Shown here: positions 7,390 to 16,031 of the stretch, piece by piece
Layout: every line of letters starts with the position of its first letter
Numbering within the stretch: the first letter of the stretch is position 1
Assembly (NCBI GenBank): GCA_016213695.1
Contig: JACQZV010000093.1
Location: 1 to 40,273 of the forward strand
Origin: Acidobacteriota bacterium
Lineage (GTDB): Bacteria > Acidobacteriota > Vicinamibacteria > Vicinamibacterales > UBA2999
DNA: 40,273 nucleotides
Direction: 5' to 3'
Notes under the pieces: model-generated
The model's input: only the letters and a program-made list of their open reading frames with translations
Told to the model about the DNA's origin: nothing
Databases searched by the model: none
Translations under genes and position numbers: made by a program

Positions 7390-9300
7390 ATCCGCCGGTC
7401 CGCCGTTCGGTGCATACAGCCAGCCGGCCGGGAACGGCCCGATCACATCGACGGCACGACGCCACTCGAAGCGCCCTTCCGTCCAGTTGTAGACGCGCCG
7501 GTCGCCCTCGAGCACGATCGCGCTCGGCGCGCGTCCCGGTGGCAGACACGGCCGGAGCAGCGCACGAACTCGTTCGCGCGCCTCCCCTGCCCCCCCGGCG
7601 GCCGCCGGCACCTGGGCGGCCGCCCGATCGTTGATCGGGCACTCCGGGATGCTGCTCGCGCGCTCGCCGTCGAACACGACAAGCCGGTACACCAGGTTGC
7701 TGGCGTGTTCGTACTCTTCGGCGCTGCCGTACGTCGACGAGTACATGTCATAGGCGGACAGCACCGGCCTCGCCTCGATGCGCGCGCATGAGACGACGAA
7801 CTGCTGCAGGCCCAGCACGGCGACGACCGCGACCTGGCCTCGGCTGAACGACGGCGCCGCCGCCGGAGCCGCCCGCACGCCGATGGTCCCGGTCGAGGGC
7901 AGACGCAGCCGCTCCCAGGGCAGAAATGCCAGCAGCAGAACCCACCATCCCCCCCAGACGATGCCCTGAAAGAGCGCAAAACCCGAGAGCAGCGCCAGCG
8001 TGGCCGCCGCAATCGACAGCCGGTAGGCCGCCGATCGCGAGAACGCCGCGGTGACCAGCAGCGTCTCAACCGCGACGGCCGAAGCGGACATCAGCACGGC
8101 GACCCAGTGGTAGCTTGTGAGGCGCGGTCCCCACGCCACCAGGGCGTGGTCGAGGTCGGTCACGAAGTGATATTTCACCGTGCCGTTGAGGATCCACTCC
8201 GAGCCGTGGCCCACCTTCGACCAGGCAGCGGCGAGAAACGCGACTCCGAACACCAGGCGCGGTACCCAGACGGCAAAGCCGTAGCCGATGGCTGGCACCG
8301 GCCGGGGCGGGCGCCTGAATGCCCGCCGCAGCGCCGCGTCCACGCTATAGGCATCGCCCCATCGCGCGGCAAGCAGACAGATCAGCGTGATCGCCAGCGC
8401 CGAGACCGTGTGCATCGTCGTGGTCACCGTGTACACGCACGCCCACAGCAGGACGCCGCCGACGAACCCGGCAAACGCCGTCCGCGTGAGCAGCCCGGCC
8501 ACAAACAGCAGCCCGGTCGTGGCCAGCCATGGCCCGAGGGCGCGCCCAACGCCGGCATGCAGACTCAGCCAGCGGACGACGATCCCGTACGGTCCCAGCG
8601 CTCCGGCCAGGTCGTACGGCGGCAGCAGATCGGCGGAGACCGGGTGCCGCGTCACGAACAGCACCACCCCCGCGCCGAAGATGATCCGGAAGAGCCCGGC
8701 CGCCTCCGGCGAGACCTCCGGGACGCCGCGCGCGATGCCGACTCGCGCCAGCCGCGGGAGCCCCCGCAGCGTCCAGCCACGATCCACGAGGACCGGCGCC
8801 AGGGCGAGGCCCGCCAGTATCAGCACAGCCAGCGCCATGAGACCGTAGCCGGCGAGCTTGGCCGCTCTGGCCGCTCTGGCCATCCACGGCGACGCCCCCG
8901 CGAGAAACCCGCCACGCCGGGCGGACAGCGGCGGCGACGCCGCCGTCCCGAACGTCACGCGGTCGATCCCGTCGGTCCAGACCACCAGTGGATGTCCCAC
9001 GATCGCGCGGAACGTCTCGGGCGAGCGGTCCCCGGGCAGATAGCTCCAGTTGTCGTCGTCGAGCCTGACCGGCTCACGAAGATCGAACCGCCGCTCCAAC
9101 TCCACCCGCAGGGCCTGGTCGATGCGGCTCCACCGGACGTGCACGAGGGCACGCGGCGAACCGAAAATGAAGGGGATAGCGATGAGGACCGCGGCTCCCA
9201 GGAGAGCGCAGACGGCCGGGACTGCGACCCGCCGTCCTGGAGGGAGAGCGGTCAGCGAACGAACGTGAACTTCGCCTGGCCCGAGGTGCCGCTGCCCCAT
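7387..9300 (-). CDS. HTTM-like (vitamin K-dependent gamma-carboxylase-related) multi-spanning membrane protein
   Basis: About 637 residues. An N-terminal helix near residues 25-46 precedes a ~90-residue extracytoplasmic segment. From about residue 145 there are ten or so hydrophobic helices, then a ~125-residue soluble C-terminal tail with two cysteines. The core resembles HTTM proteins: an EAAGLFRIIFG start, VTTTMHTVSALAI, and AAWSKVGHGSEWILNGT. It lacks enough conserved residues for me to claim carboxylase activity. The ATG at 9300 overlaps the upstream DUF4390-like gene by 49 nt; a GTG at 9306 or a later non-ATG start are alternatives. The fused N- and C-terminal soluble parts are unusual for the family. 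Confidence 0.65.
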   Translation of the reverse strand: MGQRHLGPGEVHVRSLTALPPGRRVAVPAVCALLGAAVLIAIPFIFGSPRALVHVRWSRIDQALRVELERRFDLREPVRLDDDNWSYLPGDRSPETFRAIVGHPLVVWTDGIDRVTFGTAASPPLSARRGGFLAGASPWMARAARAAKLAGYGLMALAVLILAGLALAPVLVDRGWTLRGLPRLARVGIARGVPEVSPEAAGLFRIIFGAGVVLFVTRHPVSADLLPPYDLAGALGPYGIVVRWLSLHAGVGRALGPWLATTGLLFVAGLLTRTAFAGFVGGVLLWACVYTVTTTMHTVSALAITLICLLAARWGDAYSVDAALRRAFRRPPRPVPAIGYGFAVWVPRLVFGVAFLAAAWSKVGHGSEWILNGTVKYHFVTDLDHALVAWGPRLTSYHWVAVLMSASAVAVETLLVTAAFSRSAAYRLSIAAATLALLSGFALFQGIVWGGWWVLLLAFLPWERLRLPSTGTIGVRAAPAAAPSFSRGQVAVVAVLGLQQFVVSCARIEARPVLSAYDMYSSTYGSAEEYEHASNLVYRLVVFDGERASSIPECPINDRAAAQVPAAAGGAGEARERVRALLRPCLPPGRAPSAIVLEGDRRVYNWTEGRFEWRRAVDVIGPFPAGWLYAPNGGPAD

Positions 9301-9818
9301 GGCCACAGGAATGCCCCGTTGGTCGGTCGCGCGGTCGCGCCGATACGGACGTAGTATTCGCGATTCGGCTCGAGGACCGACGTGCGGAAGAGCGGAAGGC
9401 GCTGGAAGCTCGTCATCAACTGCCGCACCGCCGCCTCGCTATCGGTCACCTGCTTGCTCTCGACCTTCCCGTCGAGCGTGCGGACGACTGTGTGAAGACG
9501 CGTCAGGTTGTCGAACTCCACGCTGTTGGCGACGACGGTCGTCGCGATGGTGCGATCCACCCAGACGGGCACTTCCAACCGTAGATCCACCGTGTAGGTG
9601 AACGTGGTCTTCAGACCGCTGCGGATGGCGGCGCGCACCTCCTCGGTGAACCCGTCGGCAAGCTCGAAGGTGACAAGGACGTGATCGTCACGCACGAGCG
9701 GCACGATGCGCAGCCCTTCGGCGGCGCCGAGCGTCACCGCCGCCGCCGAGAGCAGAAGCCACGCGCACAAAGCGCCTGCTTTCAGGCGTCTGGCCGCCGC
9801 GTCAGACGTTAGTGCCAT
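9252..9818 (-). CDS. Exported DUF4390-like protein
   Basis: A 188-residue protein with a signal-peptide-like N-terminus (hydrophobic about residues 17-32, AAAVTLGAAEG). The mature part, of mostly beta character, resembles DUF4390: LADGFTEEVRAAIRSGLKT followed by a TYTVDLRLEVPVWVD strand and an FDNLTRLHTVVRTLDGK segment. The family has no established function; members sit near envelope-sensing genes in several phyla. The ATG at 9818 places the signal peptide correctly and agrees with a TACAGT hexamer (9837 to 9832) 13 nt upstream. The downstream HTTM-like gene overlaps its 3' end. The domain call is from pattern resemblance only. Confidence 0.6.
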   Translation of the reverse strand: MALTSDAAARRLKAGALCAWLLLSAAAVTLGAAEGLRIVPLVRDDHVLVTFELADGFTEEVRAAIRSGLKTTFTYTVDLRLEVPVWVDRTIATTVVANSVEFDNLTRLHTVVRTLDGKVESKQVTDSEAAVRQLMTSFQRLPLFRTSVLEPNREYYVRIGATARPTNGAFLWPWGSGTSGQAKFTFVR

Positions 9819-9831
9819 AACTGACCCCGGC

Positions 9832-9866
9832 ACTGTAGCACAGCTCGACCCCACCCGATGTAAGAT
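9832..9866. promoter_or_regulatory. Divergent promoter region, DUF4390-like and beta-lactamase-fold genes
   Basis: Minus-strand TACAGT (9837 to 9832) lies 13 nt before the ATG at 9818. Plus-strand TAAGAT (9861-9866) lies 13 nt before the GTG at 9880. The plus gene also has a GGGAG ribosome-binding site at 9870-9874. No clear -35 boxes. Confidence 0.4.
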
Positions 9867-9879
9867 TTCGGGAGTCCTT

Positions 9880-10926
9880 GTGCGCATCCTGAAGGCCCTC
9901 AGTGTCGCTGTCGCCGCGCTGGCCGTGCTGGCCCCGCATGCCCGCGCCCAGAGCCAGAGTCTGCCCGTCGCGCTCTTCGAGCGCTACCTCGACTCGCTGC
10001 GCCAGCAGGCCGGCGTCCCCGGGCTCTCCGCCGCCATCGTCCAGGGCGGCCGTGTGGTCTGGGACCGGGGCTACGGCCATCAGGAGGTGGACGGCTTCGT
10101 GCCGGCAACAGCCGACACGCCATACCCGCTGCTGGATATTTCCCAGGCCCTCTCGTCGACCGTGTTGCTCCAGCAGTGCCTCGATCTGCGTCACCTGGAG
10201 CTCACCGACCGCGTGCGCCGGTGGCTTCCGCAGTTTGCCGAGGAGAGCACGACCGTCGCGCAGGTGCTCTCGCACGCAGCGCCGGGCTCGAGCTTCCGGT
10301 ACGACACCGGCCGATACGCCGCGATCGCCGAGGTGATCGAGCAGTGCGTCGGCGACCGGTACTCGAGGATCCTGAGCGCGGAGATGCTCGACCGGCTTGG
10401 CATGTCGAGCTCGGTACCCGGGCACGACCTCTCGGACAACTCGCCCAACCGGCGGTACTTCTCCTCGAGTGCGCTCGATCGCTACGCCGCCATCCTCCGT
10501 CGTACCGCCGTGCCGTACAAAGTGGATAGCCGCGGCCGCCCGACGCGATCCGACTACTCCCGCCCCTCGCTCGGCGCCTCGACCGGCATCGTCTCGACCG
10601 TGCGCGATCTGGCGCGCTTCGACGCCGCGCTCGACGACGACGTGCTGCTCGCGGCGGCCACGCGCGAGCGCGCGTGGCGCTCGTCGGGATCGTCGCCCTC
10701 GGGCCTCGGCTGGTTCGTCCAGACCTACAACAACGAGCGCATCGTGTGGCACTTCGGGCTCGAGCGGGACGCGTACTCCGCGCTCTACATCAAGGTGCCC
10801 GGGCGCGATCTCTCGCTCATCCTCCTCGCCAACAGCGACGGTCTGGCCGCGCCCTACACGCTGTCGAACGGCAACGTGACCGTCTCGCTGTTCGCCCAGC
10901 TGTTCCTCAAGCTGTTCGTCGCCTGA
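9880..10926 (+). CDS. Exported beta-lactamase-fold (class C/serine hydrolase) protein with degraded active site
   Basis: A 348-residue protein with a signal peptide ending near residue 23 (APHARAQ). It has the overall layout of the beta-lactamase/D-Ala-D-Ala carboxypeptidase family: GVPGLSAAIVQGGRVVWDRG, LELTDRVRRWLP, a VAQVLSHAAPG segment, GASTGIVSTVRDLARF, SGLGWFV and a terminal HFG. The nucleophile motif SxxK appears as S88-Q-A-L91, with Leu replacing the general-base Lys. The Tyr-x-Asn motif appears as Y141-D-T143, with Thr replacing Asn. The third motif is H291-F-G293, an accepted variant. It is therefore probably a non-catalytic binding protein or an altered hydrolase. The GTG start has GGGAG 5 nt upstream. 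The next gene overlaps its stop. Confidence 0.85.
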   Translation: MRILKALSVAVAALAVLAPHARAQSQSLPVALFERYLDSLRQQAGVPGLSAAIVQGGRVVWDRGYGHQEVDGFVPATADTPYPLLDISQALSSTVLLQQCLDLRHLELTDRVRRWLPQFAEESTTVAQVLSHAAPGSSFRYDTGRYAAIAEVIEQCVGDRYSRILSAEMLDRLGMSSSVPGHDLSDNSPNRRYFSSSALDRYAAILRRTAVPYKVDSRGRPTRSDYSRPSLGASTGIVSTVRDLARFDAALDDDVLLAAATRERAWRSSGSSPSGLGWFVQTYNNERIVWHFGLERDAYSALYIKVPGRDLSLILLANSDGLAAPYTLSNGNVTVSLFAQLFLKLFVA

Positions 10927-11543
10927 TGACGGGCGGACGGGCCGCGGCGCCGGGTGCGCGGCTGGCCGCTCTCGTCTGTCTGCTGGCGGCGTGGCCCGCA
11001 GCCGAGGCGCGCGCCGACTGGCTCATCACGCCGTTTCTCGGCGGTTCGTTCGCGCCGGAGACGACCTTCCTCATCTTCGAGGAAGGCGCGGGGCGGAAGC
11101 TGACCCTCGGCGCGTCGGCGGCCCTGTTGACCGACGGTGTGCTCGGGATCGAGGCGGAGGTCGGGCATACGCCGCGGTTCTTCGAAGGCGACAACCCGCT
11201 CGGACTCGTCCTGACCAGCCGGGTCACCACACTCACCGGCAATCTGATCCTGGCGGTGCCGCTGGCCGTGACACGCGAGTCGCTGCGGCCGTATGTCGTT
11301 GGCGGGCTTGGTCTCATGCAGGCGCGCAGCAGCCACGCGGCCGGCCTCTTTCCTGTCGATGAGAACCGGCTCGGGCTGACGCTCGGCGGTGGGGCCATCG
11401 GGTTCGTGTCGAACCGCACCGGCCTGCGGTTCGATCTTCGCCACATCAAAGCCGTCAGCGGCGCCAACGGTCCGCTCGCGCGCCCGGGTATCTCACGCCT
11501 GAGCTTCTGGCGCGCGACGGTCGGCGTCGTCCTCCGGTACTGA
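10926..11543 (+). CDS. Small outer-membrane beta-barrel-like protein
   Basis: A 205-residue protein with a signal peptide (cleavage likely after AEARA near residue 29). Alternating amphipathic strands follow, such as ADWLITPFLGGSFAP, YVVGGLGLMQAR and LGLTLGGGAIGFVS, and the C-terminus ends in RATVGVVLRY. A terminal aromatic residue after an amphipathic strand is typical of outer-membrane barrels with about eight strands (OmpW/OmpX-like size). Its ATG overlaps the stop of the beta-lactamase-fold gene (TGATG), so the two are coupled. Specific function unknown. Confidence 0.7.
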   Translation: MTGGRAAAPGARLAALVCLLAAWPAAEARADWLITPFLGGSFAPETTFLIFEEGAGRKLTLGASAALLTDGVLGIEAEVGHTPRFFEGDNPLGLVLTSRVTTLTGNLILAVPLAVTRESLRPYVVGGLGLMQARSSHAAGLFPVDENRLGLTLGGGAIGFVSNRTGLRFDLRHIKAVSGANGPLARPGISRLSFWRATVGVVLRY

Positions 11544-11559
11544 TGGCGCGACGCCCGCT

Positions 11560-12858
11560 CTATTGCGGGAAGCGTCCCGTGGCCACGAGCAGATCCAGCC
11601 GGGCCCGGCGAACCGCGTCCTCCGCAATGGCGGCCGCTGTCTCGGCATCGCGGGCGCGACGCTGGGCGTCGACGACCTCGATATTGGTGGTCGCCCCTTC
11701 CCTGAAAGCGATGTCCGTGATGCGCACGACTTCCCCGGCCTGCCCGGCGGCGCGCCGGGTGTAGTCGAGCGCCCGTTCGGTGGCCGCCACGGCCTCGCGG
11801 GCCGTCCGGATCTCCGAGCTCGCCACCCGCTCGGCGTTGAGCCGCTCGGCGCGCACGACGTCCACGAACGCCTGCCGCTCGCGGGCCTGTCCGCGGCGCT
11901 GCCCGGCGTCGAAGAGCGGGACCGAAAACAGCACCGCGGCCCGCCACGAGCGTGCGTTCGCAAAGAGCCCGGAAGGAGCGAGGACCTGCGGCGTGAAGAG
12001 CGCGGTGACCGAGGGCAGATACTCACGCCAGGCATCGGCGGCCCGCCGTTCCGCCGCCACCTGCCGCGCCACGATTACGCGGAGGTCCTCGCGGTCGGCC
12101 ACCAGTTGGGCGTCCGGCGCGACGGGAGCCGGCACGTCGAACCGTGGTTCGCCGGCGACGTCGACGGGGCCGTCGGCGGCGATCAGCACGCCGAGCGCCT
12201 CCTGGGCACGGCGTACGGCCAGCCGCGCCTCCTCGACCAGGGACTCGTCGGACGAGACTTCCTGCTCGGCCCGCACGGCGTTCAGCCGGCTGCCGACGCC
12301 GCCCTGGAACCGCTGGTTCGCGTACTCGAAATGCGCGCGCGCGTTGTCCCGGGCCCGTTCGTCCAGCTCGAGCACGCGCTGCTGCGTGATGACCGTCAGG
12401 TAGGCCTGCGCCGCCGCCACGGCAATCTGCCGCCGTGCCTCCTCCACGCCGCGCTCCGACACGAGCACCTGGTCGGCGGCCTGGTTGCGCTCCGCCCAGC
12501 TCACCGGTGTGACGAGCGGTACGCTCACGCCGCCGCTCGTCAGCGTCTGCCCGCGCGGTACGATCGCGCTGCCGCCGAAGCGCGTGACCGGATCGATGGC
12601 GCTCGTCGTAAACGTGGCGGCAATCGACGGGCGCGACCGCGCGCGCACCTGCTCGGCCACCGCCTGCGCGCGCAGGATATCCGCGGCGGCCCGCCGCACG
12701 TCGGGATGGTTCGCCACCGCACGGCGCACCGCCTCGTCAAAGGTGACGCGCTCCATTGCCTGCGCGGCGGCACGCGGCGGCAGGGTCGTGGCGATCGCCA
12801 CCACCAGCCCCACGACGGCCGCGCGGACCCCCAGGGCCTGCCTCGCCGGCCTATGCAT
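11560..12858 (-). CDS. TolC-family outer-membrane efflux channel
   Basis: A 432-residue protein with a signal peptide (cleaved near PPRAAAQA) and two repeats of the OEP domain: long amphipathic helices such as FDEAVRRAVANHPDVRRAAAD and ARDNARAHFEYANQRFQGGVG, with a proline-rich link between them. This is the outer-membrane exit duct of a tripartite pump. The ATG at 12858 overlaps the end of the RND gene by 8 nt, so the two are co-translated. It closes the PBP-adaptor-RND-TolC unit. It lies tail to tail with the beta-barrel gene, 16 nt away. Substrate unknown. Confidence 0.92.
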   Translation of the reverse strand: MHRPARQALGVRAAVVGLVVAIATTLPPRAAAQAMERVTFDEAVRRAVANHPDVRRAAADILRAQAVAEQVRARSRPSIAATFTTSAIDPVTRFGGSAIVPRGQTLTSGGVSVPLVTPVSWAERNQAADQVLVSERGVEEARRQIAVAAAQAYLTVITQQRVLELDERARDNARAHFEYANQRFQGGVGSRLNAVRAEQEVSSDESLVEEARLAVRRAQEALGVLIAADGPVDVAGEPRFDVPAPVAPDAQLVADREDLRVIVARQVAAERRAADAWREYLPSVTALFTPQVLAPSGLFANARSWRAAVLFSVPLFDAGQRRGQARERQAFVDVVRAERLNAERVASSEIRTAREAVAATERALDYTRRAAGQAGEVVRITDIAFREGATTNIEVVDAQRRARDAETAAAIAEDAVRRARLDLLVATGRFPQ

Positions 12859-15800
12859 GAGTCGCCTCCGCTGCGCGACGGGCACCGCCGGGGAGCAGCG
12901 TCCGCACGAGGACGTAGAGCACGGGGATGAACACCACATTCAGGAACGTGGCGAACAGCATCCCTCCGGCGACGGCCGTCCCCACCGAATTGCGCCCTTC
13001 CCGTCCCGCGCCCGACGCAAACACCAGCGGCATGACGCCCAGAATGAACGCGAGCGACGTCATCAGAATCGGCCGGAGCCTGATCCGCGCCGCCTCGATG
13101 GCCGCGTCGATGACCGACAGCCCCCGTCCCCGCAGCTGCTCGGCGAACTCCACGATCAGGATGGCGTTCTTGGCCGCCAGGGGGATGAGCAGCACGAGAC
13201 CGATCTGACAGTACAGGTCGTTCTGGAGGCCCCGCGCCCACTGCGCCGACAGCGCGCCCAGCACCGCCAGCGGCACCCCGAGCAGCACGATGAACGGCAG
13301 CACCAGCGACTCGTACTGCGCCGCCAGCGTCAGGTAGACGAGCAGCAGGCCGATCCCGAAGATCGCCGCCGACTGCCCACCCGCCTTCACCTCTTCAAAT
13401 GACATGCCGGACCAGGCGTACCCGAAGCCCTGCGGCAGCGCCGATCCCGCCAGCCGTTCCATTTCAGCGATCGCCTGCCCCGAACTGGACCCGGGCGCGG
13501 CCGCGCCGTTGATCGTCGTCGAGCGGAACAGGTTGAAGTGGTTGATCACCTGCGGCGCCGTCGTCTCCCGCACCCGCACCACGCTGGTAAGCGGCACCAT
13601 CTGCCCGCTGACCGTCCGCGCGTAGTACTGCCCGAGGTCCTTCGGATCCGATCGAAACGCGCGATCCGCCTGGACGTACACCCGGTACGCGCGGTTGTTG
13701 AAATCGAAATCGTTCACATAGGCCGACCCGAGGTAGATCTGCATCGCGCTGGTGACTTCGCTGATCGGCAGGCCAAGGCTGCGCGCCTTGTCGCGGTCGA
13801 TGTCGACCGAGAGCTGCGGATCGTTGGCCGTGAATCCGCTGAACAGGCCGCGGACGACAGGCGACTGCCGCGACGCACCGATGAGGCCCTGGGTGCCGCT
13901 GGCGAGCAGCTGAATGTCGCCGCTGCCCGTCTCGTCGAGCACCTGCATCTCGAAGCCGCCGAACGCACCCAGGCCGAAAATCGCCGGCGGCGCGAAGGGA
14001 ATCACCATCGCGCTCTGTATCCCGAAGAGCGCGCCCCGCAGGCGCGGCAGCAGCCCCTGCAGCCGCTGCGCGGCGTCCGGCCGCGCCTCGAACGGCTTGA
14101 GCAGCGTGAAGATCATTCCGGAATTCGAGGCGTTGCCCGCGAAGCTGAAGCCGCCGATCGAAAACACCGACTCCACTTCCGGCGTCTTCATCAGAATCTG
14201 TTCGGCTTCCCGCATCGCGTTGCTGGTGTAGTCGAGCGAGGCGCCGGCCGGCGCCTGCACCAGCGCCATGAACCAGCCGGCGTCCTCCTCCGGCAGGAAC
14301 GCCTGCGGAACGCGGGTGTACACGACGTAGGTCACCCCGAGCAGTGCGACGAAGGCGACGGCCACCGCCCACCGGACGCGGATCAGAAGACCGACGACGC
14401 GCACGTAGAATTGCGTGCCGCCCCGGATCGCCGCCTCGATGAGGCCGAACACCCGCCCCTCCCCCAGGTGCACGTGCCGGAGCAGGAGCGCCGAGAGCGC
14501 CGGCGTCAGCGTCAGGGCGTTGAAGGCCGAGATGGCCACGGCGAACGCGATCGTCAGGGCAAACTGCTGGTACAGCCGCCCGGTCGTCCCGGGGAAGAAC
14601 GCGACGGGGACGAACACGGCAATCAGCACGAGCGCAGTGGCGATCACGGCGCTGAACACCTCCCGCATCGCATCGGACGCCGCCTGCACGGTCCCCTTCC
14701 GATACTCCTGAATGTGCCGCTCGATGTTCTCGATGACGACGATCGCGTCGTCCACGACGATCCCGGTGGCGAGCACAATCGCGAAGAGCGTCAGCGTATT
14801 GATCGAGAAGCCGAGCAGGTGCACGAACGCGAACGCGCCGATGAGCGACACGGGCATCGTCAGCGCGGGAATGAGCGTGGCGCGCCAGCTCTGCAGGAAG
14901 ACAAAGATCACCAGGACGACGAGCCCGACCGCCTCGACGAGCGTCAGCACGACTTCACGGATCGACTCCCGGACGACGGTCGTCGTGTCGAACGCGATCC
15001 GGTACTGCAGGCCGGGCGGGAACGTGCGGCTCAGCCGATCCATCTCGGCCGCGACCCCCTCGCGCACGTCGAGCGCGTTGGCCGTCGGCAACGCGATGAC
15101 CGCGAACCCGAGCGCCTCGAAGCCCTGGAACCGCAGCGTCGACGAATACGTTTCCGCGCCCAGCTCCGCCGCGCCCACGTCCGCGAGCCGCACCAGCGAC
15201 CCGCCGTCGCCGGACTTGACGATGATGTTGTCGAACTCCCGCGCCTCACGAAGCCGGCCGGCCGCGCGGACGCTCATCTGGTAGGTCTGGCCGGTTCGCG
15301 CCGGCGAGTCGCCGACGCTGCCCGCCGCCACGTTGACGTTCTGCTCGCGCAGCGCGTTGACGACATCGCCCGCCGTCAGCTGCCGGGCCGCCAGCCGCAG
15401 CGGGTCGAGCCAGAGCCGCATCGAGTACTTCCGCTCGCCGAAGATCACCACGTCGGCGACGCCGGGCACCCGCTTGAGCGCGTCCTTGACGTAGACGTCG
15501 AGGTAGTTCGACATGAACAGCGCGTCGTACTCGCCGTGTTCGGCGTACACGCCGGCAGCCACCACGAAGTTGTTCGCCGATTTCTGCACGGTGACGCCCG
15601 TCTGCCGGACCTCACCCGGGAGTCGCCCGAGAGCCTGGTTCACCCGGTTCTGCACGTCCACGGCGGCGATATCGGGGTCCCGCGTGACGTCGAAGGTCAC
15701 GGTGATCTGACTGACGCCGCTGTTCGTGCTCGACGAGGACATGTAGCGCATCCCCTCGACCCCGTTGATCGCCTGCTCGAGCGGCGTCGTCACGGCCGTC

Positions 15801-15976
15801 TCAACCGTCTCGGCGTTCGCGCCGGTGTAGATGGCCAGGACCGAGACCGTCGGCGGCGCCACGTCCGGGTACTGCGCGATCGGCATGAGTGGAATCGAGA
15901 GCGCGCCCGCCAGGACGATCACCAGCGAGCAGACGGTGGCCAGGATGGGGCGGCGGATGAAGGTGTCTACGAACAC
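12851..15976 (-). CDS. HAE1-type RND efflux pump inner-membrane subunit (AcrB/MexB-like)
   Basis: A 1041-residue proton-driven exporter with the duplicated RND layout: N-terminal helix (FIRRPILATVCSLVIVLAGAL), large periplasmic porter loop, TM2-6, second loop and TM8-12. The proton-relay pair Asp409-Asp410 is present in GIVVDDAIVVIENIERHI, and the matching Lys is in PLAAKNAILIVEF. AcrB-like motifs (SSSTNSGVSQITVTF, GQAIAEMERLAG) place it among hydrophobe/amphiphile exporters. Start is GTG at 15976, directly after a heptamer repeat array with no Shine-Dalgarno sequence. It is preceded by its adaptor (55-nt gap) and overlaps the TolC-like gene by 8 nt. Substrates cannot be deduced. Confidence 0.96.
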   Translation of the reverse strand: MFVDTFIRRPILATVCSLVIVLAGALSIPLMPIAQYPDVAPPTVSVLAIYTGANAETVETAVTTPLEQAINGVEGMRYMSSSSTNSGVSQITVTFDVTRDPDIAAVDVQNRVNQALGRLPGEVRQTGVTVQKSANNFVVAAGVYAEHGEYDALFMSNYLDVYVKDALKRVPGVADVVIFGERKYSMRLWLDPLRLAARQLTAGDVVNALREQNVNVAAGSVGDSPARTGQTYQMSVRAAGRLREAREFDNIIVKSGDGGSLVRLADVGAAELGAETYSSTLRFQGFEALGFAVIALPTANALDVREGVAAEMDRLSRTFPPGLQYRIAFDTTTVVRESIREVVLTLVEAVGLVVLVIFVFLQSWRATLIPALTMPVSLIGAFAFVHLLGFSINTLTLFAIVLATGIVVDDAIVVIENIERHIQEYRKGTVQAASDAMREVFSAVIATALVLIAVFVPVAFFPGTTGRLYQQFALTIAFAVAISAFNALTLTPALSALLLRHVHLGEGRVFGLIEAAIRGGTQFYVRVVGLLIRVRWAVAVAFVALLGVTYVVYTRVPQAFLPEEDAGWFMALVQAPAGASLDYTSNAMREAEQILMKTPEVESVFSIGGFSFAGNASNSGMIFTLLKPFEARPDAAQRLQGLLPRLRGALFGIQSAMVIPFAPPAIFGLGAFGGFEMQVLDETGSGDIQLLASGTQGLIGASRQSPVVRGLFSGFTANDPQLSVDIDRDKARSLGLPISEVTSAMQIYLGSAYVNDFDFNNRAYRVYVQADRAFRSDPKDLGQYYARTVSGQMVPLTSVVRVRETTAPQVINHFNLFRSTTINGAAAPGSSSGQAIAEMERLAGSALPQGFGYAWSGMSFEEVKAGGQSAAIFGIGLLLVYLTLAAQYESLVLPFIVLLGVPLAVLGALSAQWARGLQNDLYCQIGLVLLIPLAAKNAILIVEFAEQLRGRGLSVIDAAIEAARIRLRPILMTSLAFILGVMPLVFASGAGREGRNSVGTAVAGGMLFATFLNVVFIPVLYVLVRTLLPGGARRAAEATHA

Positions 15977-16018
15977 GGTCAGGCCTCAGGCTTCGGGCTT
16001 CGGGCTTCAGGCTTCGGG
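15977..16018. repeat. Heptamer tandem repeat array 2 (consensus CTTCRGG on + strand)
   Basis: Six contiguous 7-nt units: GGTCAGG at 15977, CCTCAGG at 15984, CTTCGGG at 15991 and at 15998, CTTCAGG at 16005 and CTTCGGG at 16012. It abuts the GTG start of the RND gene and occupies 42 of the 55 nt between adaptor and pump, where a ribosome-binding site would be expected. Same consensus as array 1. Confidence 0.85.
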
Positions 16019-16031
16019 CGGGCTGTCGGCG

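Noticed and set aside
8858-8882. Tandem 9-nt repeat (GCCGCTCTG)
   Set aside because: In-frame within the HTTM-like gene, encoding Ala/Arg-rich sequence; period is a multiple of 3, so ordinary coding microrepeat.
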